DNA of 64,000 nucleotides from Trebouxia sp. TZW2008. Lineage: Eukaryota; Chlorophyta; Trebouxiophyceae; Trebouxiales; Trebouxiaceae. Both the position numbers and the translations under genes were made by a program. The notes under the pieces were generated by a model that was given only the letters and a program-made list of their open reading frames with translations, had not been told where the DNA came from and ran no database searches. The stretch lies in assembly GCA_002118135.1 (NCBI GenBank), contig BDIU01000280.1:220836-284835 (forward strand). Direction: 5' to 3'. Position 1 is the first letter of the stretch; each line of letters begins with the position of its first letter. Below, one piece after another: positions 1-10,658 of this stretch.

Positions 1-2285
1 TCTGCCAGTGTTGTAGTCAGTGTGCGTCAGCACAAGTAACCTACCCAGAATGTGCAGTGGACACGATAGCTGAATGGTCAGCTGTAAACCCCAGAATGCT
101 TTGACAGATTATTGTCAACATCAGTCAGAACTCATCAAGGGTGGGCGATGCACAGTGTGTCATGTCACTCTGGATGGTGACTGTTAGCAAAAGTGACTCT
201 CGTAGGGTTTTCAATGGACACATTGCCAGCGGTGATGCCTAGAACATACACCTGGCCAGATGAGAAAGTAGAGGAGACTCCAAAGGATGTGCTGTTGAAG
301 CCACTCTGCACTGTGACTGTCAGCAGAAGCGACTCACCCAGAGTTTGCAATGGACAGATTGCCAGCGGTGATACCCAGGACATACACCTGGCCTGATGAG
401 AAAGCCGATGACAATTGAGCTGTTGAAGCCGCTTTGCACTGTGACTGTCACCAAAAATGACTCACCCAGAATTTGCAATGGACAGATTGCCAGCCGTGCT
501 GTCTCATAGACCTGGCCTGGTGAGAAAGTAGAGGTCAGTCCAAAGGTTGTGCTGTTGAAGCCACTCTGCACTGTGACTGTCGGCAGAAGCAACTCACCCA
601 GAGTTTGCAATGGACAGATTGCCAGCGGTGATGCCTAGAACATAGCCCTGGCCAGATGAGAAAGGAGAGGACACTCCGAAGGTTGGATTGTCCAAGCCAC
701 TTTGCACTGTGACTGAGGTGATTGTCAGCGTAAGTGACTCACCCAGAGTTTGCAATGGACAGATTGCCGGCGGTGATGCCTAGAACATACACCTGGCCTG
801 ATGAGAAAGGGGAGGACACTCCGAAGGTTGGGCTGTTGAAGCCACTCTGTACTGTGACTGTGGAAGCTGGCGAGCTCAGGATCAGGCCTGACAGTTGGTC
901 TGCTGGCAATGCAACCTGCAGATACCAGTGTATCAAGCATCAGCAGTGTGAGCAGACTATACTTTCAAAGGCAAAGGCTTTTCTCAATCACTAGATCTAG
1001 GGCTGAGATCAGAATCAGGCCCAGCAGTTGGTCTGCTGGCAGTGCGACCTGCAGACATCAATCTATCAAACATCACCAGTGTGATCAAACCATGCTTCTC
1101 AATGCAGAGGCACTTCTCAGGCCCTAGATTTAGGGCTGAGCCCAACATCAGGCCTGCAAGTTGGTCTGCTGGCAGTGCAATCTGCGGATATCTAGTTTGT
1201 CAGTTTGACAGACAATAGCAGTACGATCAGACCATGACTTCAAAGCCACTGCTCCAGCACCAGAGCTTGAAGTAGCATATGGCCTGACAGCTGTTGTGCT
1301 GGCAATGCAGCCTGCCTGCAGGTACCAGCGGTGTCAGCAGGTGAGGCTCCCATGTGCTTTGGCTAAGGCCGCCTCATGTGCTTTGGCTAAGGCCGCCTCA
1401 TGTGCTTTGGCTAAGGCCGCCTCATGTGCTTTGGCTAAGGCCGCATCAAAGTATCAGCAGCATGATCAGGAACATGCATCAAAGGCACTTTCCAATTGGA
1501 AACCACTCAAGCTCAAGGTAGCATCAAGCATAAAAGTTGCTCCGGCAATGCCGCCTGCAGACATCAGCAGTGTCATCAGGTTATGCTCCCATGTGCTTTG
1601 ATTAGGGGCGCAAGTTTGCCAGCTAGCATGCAATCAAGGATTTTTTGAGTCCTGGGTGAAGGGTCAGATGTGACTCATCAGGCTTTCTGACTGAACTTGC
1701 AGGGTGACACACTGACTTTTGAAAGCATAATAACAAGTGTGTGATGCAGACTTTTGCATGCTGATGAGTCTCAACTGTTTGCTGGCTAGGTGCACATAAT
1801 GCAGCAGTTGCTGATCAGTGTGTGCTTGAGGCCACCAGCACAACTGGGACAGATTCTGCTCAGTATCTGCTCCTGATGTGCTGGTGGCATCAAGCGCACA
1901 ATGGTCATGAGCACCAAGACCAGGGCCACAATGAGCTGTCTTGACTTACTTGAAGTGAGATGCTTGTGCTGGTGCTGAAGTTGCCGTTGCTCTGTAGCTG
2001 CAGGGTGCCGTTCGCCACGACGGGAACGAGGGCTTGCAAGACGCTTGGTTCCGCTTGGCCGGTGACAGTGTAGTTGGTGCCATTGCTCGGCACAATAAGC
2101 ACGTTCACGGGAACGCACACCTGGATGGTGCTGAAAGGCTGTGTCCCGACCACCGCGATAGGCAATGCCGCAGAAGGAGCTGCGGCTGGCACTGAGGCCG
2201 TGTCCGGAAAGTTGATCTGAGCGCTTGCGGGTGCAGCTGCCAGCGCAGCAACGCACAGTGCGACTGCCAGAAAGCGGCAGCTCAT
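1..2285 (-). CDS. Secreted DUF2807 (GIN-domain) protein A, 3' part beyond window
   Basis: Exon 1 (1950-2285) starts at the ATG at 2283-2285 and encodes a clear signal peptide (MSCRFLAVALCVAALAAAPASA), then a domain resembling the putative auto-transporter adhesin head GIN domain (DUF2807): a F-x-I-x-V-C-V-P-x-N-V core, then Y-x-V and a L-x-L-x-S-x-G pattern. The exon ends at a canonical GTAAGT donor. Further left, 1-880 holds about five tandem copies of a segment coding the next stretch of the domain (SGFNSTTFG...GITAGNLSIANSG), each ending at a GTGAGT donor. The same stretch is continuous coding in paralogue B (10.7-16.2 kb). DUF2807 proteins are best known as secreted or surface beta-helix proteins with no defined function. 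The gene runs off the left edge and I cannot tell which copies are spliced in. Signal peptide and fold are well supported; the downstream exon structure is not. Confidence 0.65.
200..880 (-). repeat. Tandem array of a DUF2807 exon 3' edge, about 5 copies
   Basis: About five tandem units of roughly 125-147 bp, recognisable by a recurring block near 217, 356, 488, 614 and 761. On the minus strand each unit has a TGCAG acceptor-like site, about 100 bp coding for the SGFNS...LSIANSG rung of the GIN domain, and a GTGAGT donor. In the unit covering about 614-760 the acceptor region is altered by a short insertion. The units are partly out of frame with one another, so the array looks like duplicated exon edges rather than a clean protein repeat. 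Confidence 0.75.
860..1580. repeat. Second tandem repeat family of about 130 bp
   Basis: A block containing GTTGGTCTGCTGGCA and a CCTGCAGA(T/C) acceptor-like site recurs near 895, 1028, 1160 and, more decayed, near 1285 and 1535. It lies between the array at 200-880 and exon 1 of DUF2807 gene A, so it is probably intronic and made of duplicated splice-site segments. Confidence 0.6.
1351..1446. repeat. 24-bp unit repeated four times
   Basis: Four head-to-tail copies of a 24-bp unit beginning CATGTGCTTTGGCTAAGG. The first three are identical and the fourth differs by one base at its end. 24 bp keeps an open frame on the plus strand, but the location inside a minus-strand gene's intron argues against a coding role. 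Confidence 0.9.
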
Positions 2286-3322
2286 AGCGTACAGCTCGGT
2301 AAGGGGTCCAGTGCACAAGCTGTGTTTGGCTGGCGTGATTTAGCGCGGCGGTGTGCGTGAGACAGCAACCGAAGAGGCTTTTGCAATTGGCTTATTGTGC
2401 TGGTGGTTCTGTCATAATGACAGCTGCTTGTAGCTGCAAGACAGGTTGATGAGAAGGATCCGACACGTGTGCAAGACCATGACAGAAGATACACTCAACC
2501 GGCACGCTGGCGCAGCATCGGCGGCTTCCATAGTACCCTTCCAAGCTTTTCTGCCAATCGGTTCTGACAAGCACAACTACGCGTGTGTGTCTGCAGACCG
2601 CTTGTCTTGATCTCTCGGACCGGTGACAGGCGCTGCAAAGCCAGCACGACAGGACAAGACCCACAGTCATTGAGGAACTGTTACAATGGCACTTGCAGTA
2701 AATGGCTACATGCACAGTCCTCGCTTTGCTGCGCGCTGATGCATGCTAAATAGCGTGTATCGTCCGTAGGAACGAAATTATGGCCACAGTCATGACCAGC
2801 GCTAGCATGCAAAACGCCATGCCATGATGAGAACCTCATTGAGATGACCCAAATGCCACCGCAAAGCAAAGCGAGGACTCTGAACTTCAGGATTCGGAAT
2901 GACAAGCACAAATCTAAATCTACAGCTTTGACACGCCCTGAGAGTATGGCTAGAATGACTGATCTACTTGCGGTTCAACAGTCTGTTCAGGTGAACATCT
3001 GCAAACCCCATAGCCAGCCTAATCTTCACGGTTACAGCACACCATCAGTACACTAGGTGATCTGAAGACAAGCAAACTTGCAATTGTTGTACACAGCCTG
3101 CCTGCCTCAACAAAGCACAATAACATTTCCTGCTTGCAAAAGCCATAGCCGTGCTCGACAATGCTTACACTCTGCTGCGCACCAAACATGAGGCCTGCTT
3201 GGCTCATACAATGCTGTCAGACTTCACTTTCTGTAGACTCGCTATTTGAAGATCCGGCTTGCAACTTGCTTGCTAACAGTTCTGCTTATGTATTGAAACA
3301 CCCTCGCTGACACTTCATTCCA
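2286..3322. other. Intergenic region, no gene seen
   Basis: Lies between the start of DUF2807 gene A and the stop codon of the SPX-MFS gene. It should hold the promoter of gene A and the 3' UTR of SPX-MFS. I see no convincing exon, RNA gene or repeat in it. Confidence 0.5.
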
Positions 3323-6300
3323 TCATGCTGCCAAGCGCTTCCAAATAGCCAACATGTACCCCAAATTGCTGACTGTCAAAAAGCCCATCAAGCCAAACAG
3401 CAAGAACCCAAAGCGGTACACCTCACTGTCAGTTGCCACGCCTGTGATCTTGCTCACAAGGGACAGACACAAGTTGCCAGTTAGCCGTCCAAGCGTGCCT
3501 GCCTCTGTTGACATGAGCCCAGCATTCCACGTGCCTTTGGCTAAGCTGGGGTGCATGATCTTGCTCATAAGACTCATGCCTGATCCCTCCAAGATCACTG
3601 TGCACATGAACACCAGTGTACCGCCAAGGAAGTACATCCAGATTGGGCGGCCACCGCACATCAGCAGTCCACAGCCCACAGCTGTGATGAACAAAGTGAC
3701 GGCATTCAAGCCGCGGTCGCTGACAAGGTCTGAGATCTGTCCCACTGCGGTGTTGACTGGAATGACAGTGATGCCAAACACTGCTAGCATTAACCCTGCT
3801 TGTGATGAGGTCCATCCGTACAGCTTCCCTGAGAAAAGGGGTAAGCTGTCCAAGTACGCTTGCTGCACCAGCTTCAACAGGAAGAGGATACAGAAAGTAC
3901 AGATCATGGGCTGCACTGTGCTCTGCCATGTGGGTATCCTGGGGTCCCCCTTGGGGGGCTTCATGGGTGACACATAGCTTGGGGTGATCTGTCCGCCTGT
4001 GTGTCCATTTTCTAGTTGCCCTGGGGATGATGGCTCTTCTGTCAGCAGAGGCTGCTGCAGCGTTGACTCTGGAATGCTGTCCTTGCTGTGGTCAATTGAG
4101 TCAGCCCTGCAATTGCGTTGAATTTGAACGTGCTACCCAGACACATCATATCGCTGTGTTGCAGACTGCATCAATGAGCGCAAACACATGCAGCACGTAG
4201 AGCACTGACATGCAGTGAGGCAGGAAGCATTGCACTTTGAATGACAAACAACTGATCTCGAGGCAGACCTACCAACACACGCACAGACAGACAGACAGAC
4301 AGATAGATAGACAGACAGACAGACACACAGACAGACGGCTGGACAGAAGGACGGATGGACGGACGGACGGACAGACAGACAGACACAGACAGACAGACAC
4401 AGACAGACAGAGAGAGATTGATGCAAAATGGTCATGAAGATTAGGATGCATCAGTGTAAGTTTGCGCATATAGACAAATCAGACAGACGGACCAACAGAC
4501 AGACAGCCAGAGTGACCAACAGCCAGAGAGACAGACAGACAGACAGCCAGACATAAAGATGGAGGATGGACAGACAGACAGACAGACAGACAGATAGGTC
4601 TCGAAAAGGGACCATCGTCACAAGGCAAAAGTGTGCATCAATGTGAGCAAAGCAGTCAGGCCATTGCATACCTAACAGGTGGCTCTTTGAAGAAGAAGAC
4701 TGTCACAGCCAGGAACACAAGCCAGATCAGGCTCATTATGTATGCCCCTGCTGTGATGGGGTTGAATGTGACGTAACCCAGTTGAATGGTTGGGACTCTG
4801 GACATTGGCACCGCCAGCAATGGCCCTAGGGCCATTCCAGCTGCACTACATGTCACAAAGGCTGCATACACACAAACACAATCAGGTCAGCTTGACAGTT
4901 TGTGCTTGCTGGGATGGGGTGGAATGTGATGGGGCACAGTTGAATGGTTGGGGCTGCTTCAGCTGCATAGGTGGTCTCAGAATAGACACATAGCGGTGCA
5001 GTTAGGCAATCAAGGCAGTCAGCCTATACTGGCTAGTTCACATCAATGTGCTCTAACCCACAAGAAACTAAATGACAGTAGGAGAACAAGGCATCGATGA
5101 CAAGTGGCTAGCAGATGCAGAGGGTGATCCAGGCACAGTGTGTTGCTATGCCAGACACATGCCAGTCCATGTAGGCTTAACACCATCTGACGCTGCTGTT
5201 CATGCATGCTTCTCGACAACAAAAGCGAAGGTAGCAGAACCAAAACAAGCGTACAGGCAGAAGCAGAAGCATGCACAAGAATAAGCATGGCTGACTGACC
5301 TGCACTGGCCTTAGTGCGGGCAGCTTTCCTGACAAAATCTGCAATGTAGCGCCGATTCACGGTCCTCGCAGAGCCTGCAACAGCATTTTCAAATTCAGTT
5401 ATAAGATCAACAGTGATGACATTGTGATACCTAAAGCTTTTTGGACAGAGTCTGCAATGAAGCGCCAGTCTACGCTTTCAGCAGCTTTGGCATCAGTGAG
5501 AGCTGTGTATCTCAAAAGCGACTGAGTACTGCTAGTTCCCATTCAGGAGCACGTAAACATAAGCAAGCCACAATGACAGCACATTGTGATAGCAAGTAGG
5601 TGAACAGCTTGGACTATCAAGCAGCATGCAGTGAAGCTGGCCGGATGAGACAAATTAAAGCTTCCCTCTGGTCAGTATTTGTGACAAATATTTGATAGGC
5701 ACAAATAAGTGGTACATGCTAGCAGCAACTGTGAGTGGGTGAGTACTGTACTTATCAGTGCAGCAGGTGGTGAAGCAGTGGAAGGTTTACCAAGGCCAGT
5801 AAGCAACCTTGCAGCCATCAGGATGGACAGCCATTTGGTGTCATAGCCGATACAGTACAGAGCATTGCCCAGGATGCAGGCAATGGCACTGCTGATGAGA
5901 GGCGCCTTGAAACTAGAGTTGGTCCATACACTGTACCCTGCAGTGATCAGCATCGCGTGTCAAAAAGCAAGCATGATTTGATTTGTTTGCAATGGCATTG
6001 CTGAAGAGGGTTGCCTTGAAACTTGAGTTGATCCACATCCTGATTCCGGCAACAGGATGATTACTTGACAGCGTTTTGGTGTCATACTCAATGCAGTAAA
6101 GAGCATTGCCAAAGATGCAGGCGATGGCACTGCTGGTCAGAGGCGCCTTGACCTTGAAATTTGTCATACACTGTACCTTGCAATGATGAATATCACAGGT
6201 CAGAGAAAACGCATGACGCAGCAGCAGCAGCAGCAGAATATGTCAGAGGAGCTGCATAACACAGCAGCGTCAGCAGCAGCAGCAGCAACAACAACACAGC

Positions 6301-6405
6301 AGCATACGGCAGGGAAGATGTATAATACAGAAGCAGCAGCAGCAGCAGCAGCAGCAAGGGCAGCAGCAGCAACACCAGCAGCATATGTCAGGGAAAATGT
6401 ATGAT

Positions 6406-6437
<32 letters not shown>

Positions 6438-9400
6438 ACTGGATGATTCACAATAGCCTTGTACTGGCAAGGAAAATTTTGAGATGCATAAGAGACACAC
6501 ATTATAGGAGCTGAAATGACTCAATTGCTTCAAAACAAGAAAACCATAGGTATTGTTGTGAGTGTGATGTGTACTCACCTATGGTGCCAGGAATGGAGGC
6601 AACATCACAGCACCCAATCACAACACCCGCCATTGTGACTGCTGCCCCAATGTCGATCAGATAGTCCTCAATGTTTGGCAGTACCAGCTGGTAGTTTGCC
6701 TGCAGGCAGTTGCAACCACATGTCAATAGCACTGATGACTAATTGCAGAGGCACATTGACATCGCTGACACTGATCACTCTGGGTATTTTGATCAATCGA
6801 TGCACGTGGACATTGCCAAGTTCTGCCAAATGAGGAGTCATGTTCATTTGTTTATTCTCAACATATGCTAGACAGCCTCAGCAGGCCCAGCTAGGTACAT
6901 ACTGGAGCAATCAGCTGTCTCCGACCAGTGGTATCCTGAACCATTTGACTGTGCATCAAAGGTCACACAAGGAGCCCGCAACAGATATGATAACAGGAGT
7001 CTGAGCACGCACAGTGTGAGCTAAGCCACTTAAGAATCAGCACCAGACCAGCCCACAGCTAACATACGTGTACGTCCAATACTTGACAACGCTTGGTAGG
7101 ACATAGCAAGCATTGTCGCATCTGATTGCATCTTCTTGCAAAACCGACAACGGGCGATGTGCCTCACCATGTACAGCCCTGAGCTGAGGCAGTTCAGCAC
7201 AAGCCCCAGAGTGGTGGCCACAGCTAGCACATCAGTGGGAGCAGGCTCAAAGATACCAGCTCTGCGCTCATGTAAGTCAAGGCCACGCAATGCTTTGCAT
7301 GGCACTTCCCTGATTTTGTGGCTTTCACAACAAAGTAGGGTAGTTGACTCGCCATGTACAGCCCTGAGCTGAGGCAGTTCAGCACAAGCCCCAGGGTGGT
7401 GGCCACGGCCAGCTCATCAGTGGGAGCAGGCTCAAAGATACCAGCTCTGCGCTCATTCCAGTCAAGACCATGCACCAGCAAGGCATTGCGCTGAGCCAGC
7501 TTTTCCCAGTCATCCATGCTGCAGCAGCAAAAGTGTTTGTTCTACATTGTGTTTCTTTACAGACCAGCATGCGCCCAGTGGGTTGCTGTGCAGGGTCTAC
7601 AGAGGAGAAGTTTCAGCTGTTGTTTGTTGTTGTTGTTGTACTTGTTTTCAGAGCTTGATTGCATTGATGCCAGAATGTGCACACATGAGCAGCTGGTGAA
7701 AGTCCAGAGATGAGCCTGAAGACTGCTATGAGCTTTGACAGTTGTGAGACATCTTCCATCATGCAAGCGATTCCTGTTTTTGGCATCTCAGTATGAGCAA
7801 CCATGCCTGCAAGTGAGCAGGCATGGCGTGACAATACTTGTCCATCAGAGCAAGATACCACTCCTAAATCTGAAATGTCATCTATGTTACGCACAGGTAC
7901 CTAGACATCCCAGCTGCTGGTGTTTCAAGCCGTGATGAATATTTGAGCACAAGCAAAGCAGGACGTCCAGCATTATGCAATCTGACATTGCGCCTGTTGC
8001 AGAAAATCACCTCTTGAGAACATTCTCAATCTCTGTGCCCATATCTCCATGTGCCACAGCGCCTGCCAAGTCTGGAGAGCTCTCCTTCAACAGACTGGAC
8101 CTCCACCCTCTCAGCTTTGCATAATGATGCTTCACCTACAGTCACAGTCACAGAGTTTTCAAGCTTTCAGCGCCCTGTTCAACACACGGCAATGCTGATG
8201 TTGCAATGCCATCATGGAGTGTCAACACCTGGTATTGCATTTAGGTCAAAAACATGATTGCTTAGAGACAGCCATCTGCTGCTGGATGGCTAGGCTGGGT
8301 TTGAGATCTGTCAGAGGTGCATGTGAATGCTGTATAAATTGACCTGGGTTCAGAGAGCAATGCACCCTGGCAGCAGCTGTGACCAGCACCTTGTGAGAGA
8401 GAGAGACAGAAGTGATTGAAAGCAGTTGATGGCTTCTTGATTGGATCAGTGAGTGGACCAGTGGTGAGTGACGAAGTGGGTGAGCTAGTGCGTGCGTGCA
8501 TACAGGTTGCACCGGCGAGTGTGCGAGCAGGAGAGTGAGCAAACGAGTCAAGTTTAATACCTTGGCAGCAGATGTGACCAGCACCTTGTGAGTGGACATG
8601 TCGTCCAGCTGCTCTGACACGTTGGCTGGCAGGAAAGTACCCTGCACAAGCCACACATGCAGAATTTAACACGGTCCAAGAAAAAGCACGAGCAAGAGTG
8701 TCAAGCCTCTACAAGACAAGCAGAGTTCAGACTGCAAAACAAGCTGCCTGTTGTGCAAGTCCCATGGCATGTGCACTGGGCAATGCAGCTTTGGGCACCA
8801 ATATGATGCGATGAATCGTGTTGATGCAATCAAAATTATGAAGTCCCCGTTGGGTGCATAAGTTCAAGCACACAGTTCGCGAGCATGATTTCAGTGTTGC
8901 CAGCTTGTGTACAGCTCATCAACTGCAATGCCATAGGTGACTGAATGCAGAGTAACTGACTGCAAGCTGTCGCAGAGTGATGGGCTGCACTGATGTTGCA
9001 CAGCACTCTGATGAACTTGAACGGCAATGCGGTACCTGCATCATCTTCCATCCAGGTTCATGGGGATGCTGAATCTCAAGGGCCAGGAAGCCTGGAGAGG
9101 GCTTAGTAGGTTCCACATGCTTTGCAAATTTCTTCAGGATTTTGCGAATGCCTTGCATATTGAGGCTGACATACTGCAGCAAGTCTGTGATACGCTTTGC
9201 AACTGATTGCAACTCCTCTATTTTGTCATCGACTCTGTGTAGCTTCTGTTCAGTGTCAAGCTCTTCAGAATCCATGACTGCTCCTTGGAAGTGATCAAAG
9301 GACTCTTCACCATTTTGCAACTCTTGTTTGATGCTGGTGGAGACATCAGCGTAGAAGGAAAGCACCTTCTCGATTTCAGAGTCAAGAGTGCCTGCAGTGC

Positions 9401-9704
9401 AGCAAGGCCACATGCAGCAGCTGAGTTTAGCTTTTCACAGAACATTTGCATCGTTTGGCTTGCATCAAGCACCGTGAACGCAGAATGGCTAGGGGAGTTG
9501 GGTAGGCAATGACAGCGTAGCTTAGGCAATGGCAAAGGTACCTTGGAAGATGAATTTGCGGGCTGTGCAGACTTGGTCTAGCTGCTCACTGTCTTTAACA
9601 GCGATAATGTCTTTCAGCTTGAGTTTCAACAGGCTGTAGTTCACATATTGTGGTGCCCATTCAGCAAGCCTAGCATTTTCAAGGTTGTGCTGAAACTGCA
9701 CCAT
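3323..9704 (-). CDS. SPX-MFS vacuolar phosphate transporter (PHT5/VPT type)
   Basis: Ten exons with consistent phases (9542-9704, 9036-9391, 8561-8641, 8011-8114, 7353-7518, 6579-6699, 5791-5937, 5300-5374, 4672-4861, 3323-4106) give 728 residues, about the length of plant PHT5 proteins. Residues 1 to about 172 are an SPX domain (MVQFQHNLE start; NYSLLKLKLKDI; later GIRKILKKFAKH, which carries the lysine cluster that binds inositol pyrophosphates in this family). An MFS domain follows, with the family hallmarks LLTGLGSARTVNRRYIADFV and, near the C-terminus, EGSGMSLMSK and LMSTEAGTLGR. In plants these proteins load phosphate into the vacuole under SPX control. The 7353 donor is GC (GCGAGT). 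Several introns hold decayed copies of exon edges, and intron 6579-5937 carries a long CAG tract. Vacuolar location and direction of transport are inferred from the family. Confidence 0.94.
4281..4598. repeat. GACA tetranucleotide microsatellites in an SPX-MFS intron
   Basis: Two imperfect (GACA)n tracts at about 4281-4415 and 4470-4598, with some GATA and GGAC variants, inside the last intron of the SPX-MFS gene (4107-4671). A third tract of the same type sits in a GATA zinc-finger gene intron near 18.5 kb. Confidence 0.95.
5405..5500 (-). repeat. Decayed copy of SPX-MFS exon 5300-5374
   Basis: About 113 bp upstream in transcript order lies a degraded copy of the exon coding NRRYIADFVRKA; the copy would read WRFIADSVQKA. 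The real exon fits the family and both splice phases; the copy does not. Confidence 0.8.
5960..6180 (-). repeat. Two decayed copies of the 5' edge of SPX-MFS exon 5791-5937
   Basis: Acceptor-side copies begin near 6039 and 6176, that is 102 and 239 bp upstream of the real acceptor at 5937. They retain the coding core NSSFKA and SSAIACIFGNALYCIEYD respectively, but they break off or lose frame before the exon's donor. Confidence 0.88.
6218..6438. repeat. CAG/CAA-rich microsatellite in an SPX-MFS intron
   Basis: Several runs of CAG triplets separated by short unique sequence. All lie between SPX-MFS exons 5791-5937 and 6579-6699, so the polyglutamine-like frames here are not expected to be translated. 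Confidence 0.95.
7136..7305 (-). repeat. Decayed copy of the 3' part of SPX-MFS exon 7353-7518
   Basis: A copy about 185 bp downstream in transcript order, still reading GIFEPAPTDVLAVATTLGLV and LNCLSSGLYM. Its exon edge at 7168 is followed by a canonical GTGAGG donor, whereas the copy carrying the full exon uses a GC donor (GCGAGT) at 7352. Both would splice in the same phase. Confidence 0.85.
8355..8405 (-). repeat. Short copy of the 3' edge of SPX-MFS exon 8561-8641
   Basis: Reads SHKVLVTAAAR on the minus strand, against THKVLVTSAAK at the end of the real exon about 195 bp upstream in transcript order. A GTGCAT donor-like site follows. Confidence 0.75.
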
Positions 9705-10658
9705 GATCAAAGCTGGCTACGAGACGATGAAACGCTCAGTACATTTACAGACGATGATACAGCTACTTTTGCCCCGAGCTGACAACGTTAGTCAAGTTAG
9801 CGAACACACCCCGACACTATCGCTATATGATGCAGCGTCGCGGCGGCAGGCGCGAGTGACGGTCTGTCCTCTGCAGAACCACTCCTGTCAACCAGCAAGT
9901 CGACTGTAACTGCGTCACAGTGCCGGTGACGGAGTACTGACAGAATATTCCTACCTGTCGGTTTAAGCGCAATGAAACGCTCGTAACGCTTGCATGGCAA
10001 ATCTTTCTTGATGATGTCTGCTTGTGCAGTCGCCAGTATTGTCAGGCTTTCTTGCCAGGATGCGACACAGAGGACAAAGGTCTGATGTGGACGTCACTAT
10101 GGATCATAGCACGGCAACATAAGGCAGCATTGGAGCTGAAGCTTCATGTGATGCATGATTATAACCGTTATAATTGAACTTCATCGCCCAGGCGTTTGCT
10201 TGTATGCAATGCGATTCTAGCGGTGCAATTATGATGCTTGCTGTATGCTTGTACATGAAGGCTTCTTTACAGGTGGTGGAAATGTGATGACCCTGGGTGA
10301 AACGTATGACCAACAGACACGGTGTTCTTGAGCACAGCAAGTCAACACTGTGATAGGAATTCGACTACAGCTGCAATTATTGAACATGCAAACAAGGTAC
10401 TTGTGTACTTCAAGAGGCATCTGCAGATGGTCCACAAAAATGGCTGCATGCAGCGCACGCGCTTCAGTCATGTCCATCACCGCATATATAGACAGCAACA
10501 GCTAGTAACAAGCAACACGACAGTGAAATGATACATTACGCATACGTGGACGGCAACATGATCTTGATATAAGCAAACAGATGAATGTGATAGTTGCTGC
10601 AAATGGGCATCATGGCATCAGGGTCTTCATAATGACTCTTGTCTCTGCAAAAGGCAGA
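9705..10658. other. Intergenic region, no gene seen
   Basis: Region upstream of the SPX-MFS start and downstream of DUF2807 gene B. It is the expected SPX-MFS promoter. No exon, repeat array or RNA gene could be supported. Confidence 0.5.

Noticed and set aside
3354..3977. 207-codon plus-strand open frame
   Set aside because: Opposite strand of the SPX-MFS last exon, whose frame matches the transporter family throughout.
4133..4669. Open frames with SVCLSVCL repeats
   Set aside because: Translation of GACA microsatellites in an intron.
6183..6578. Polyglutamine / polyleucine / polycysteine open frames
   Set aside because: Created by CAG repeats inside an SPX-MFS intron.
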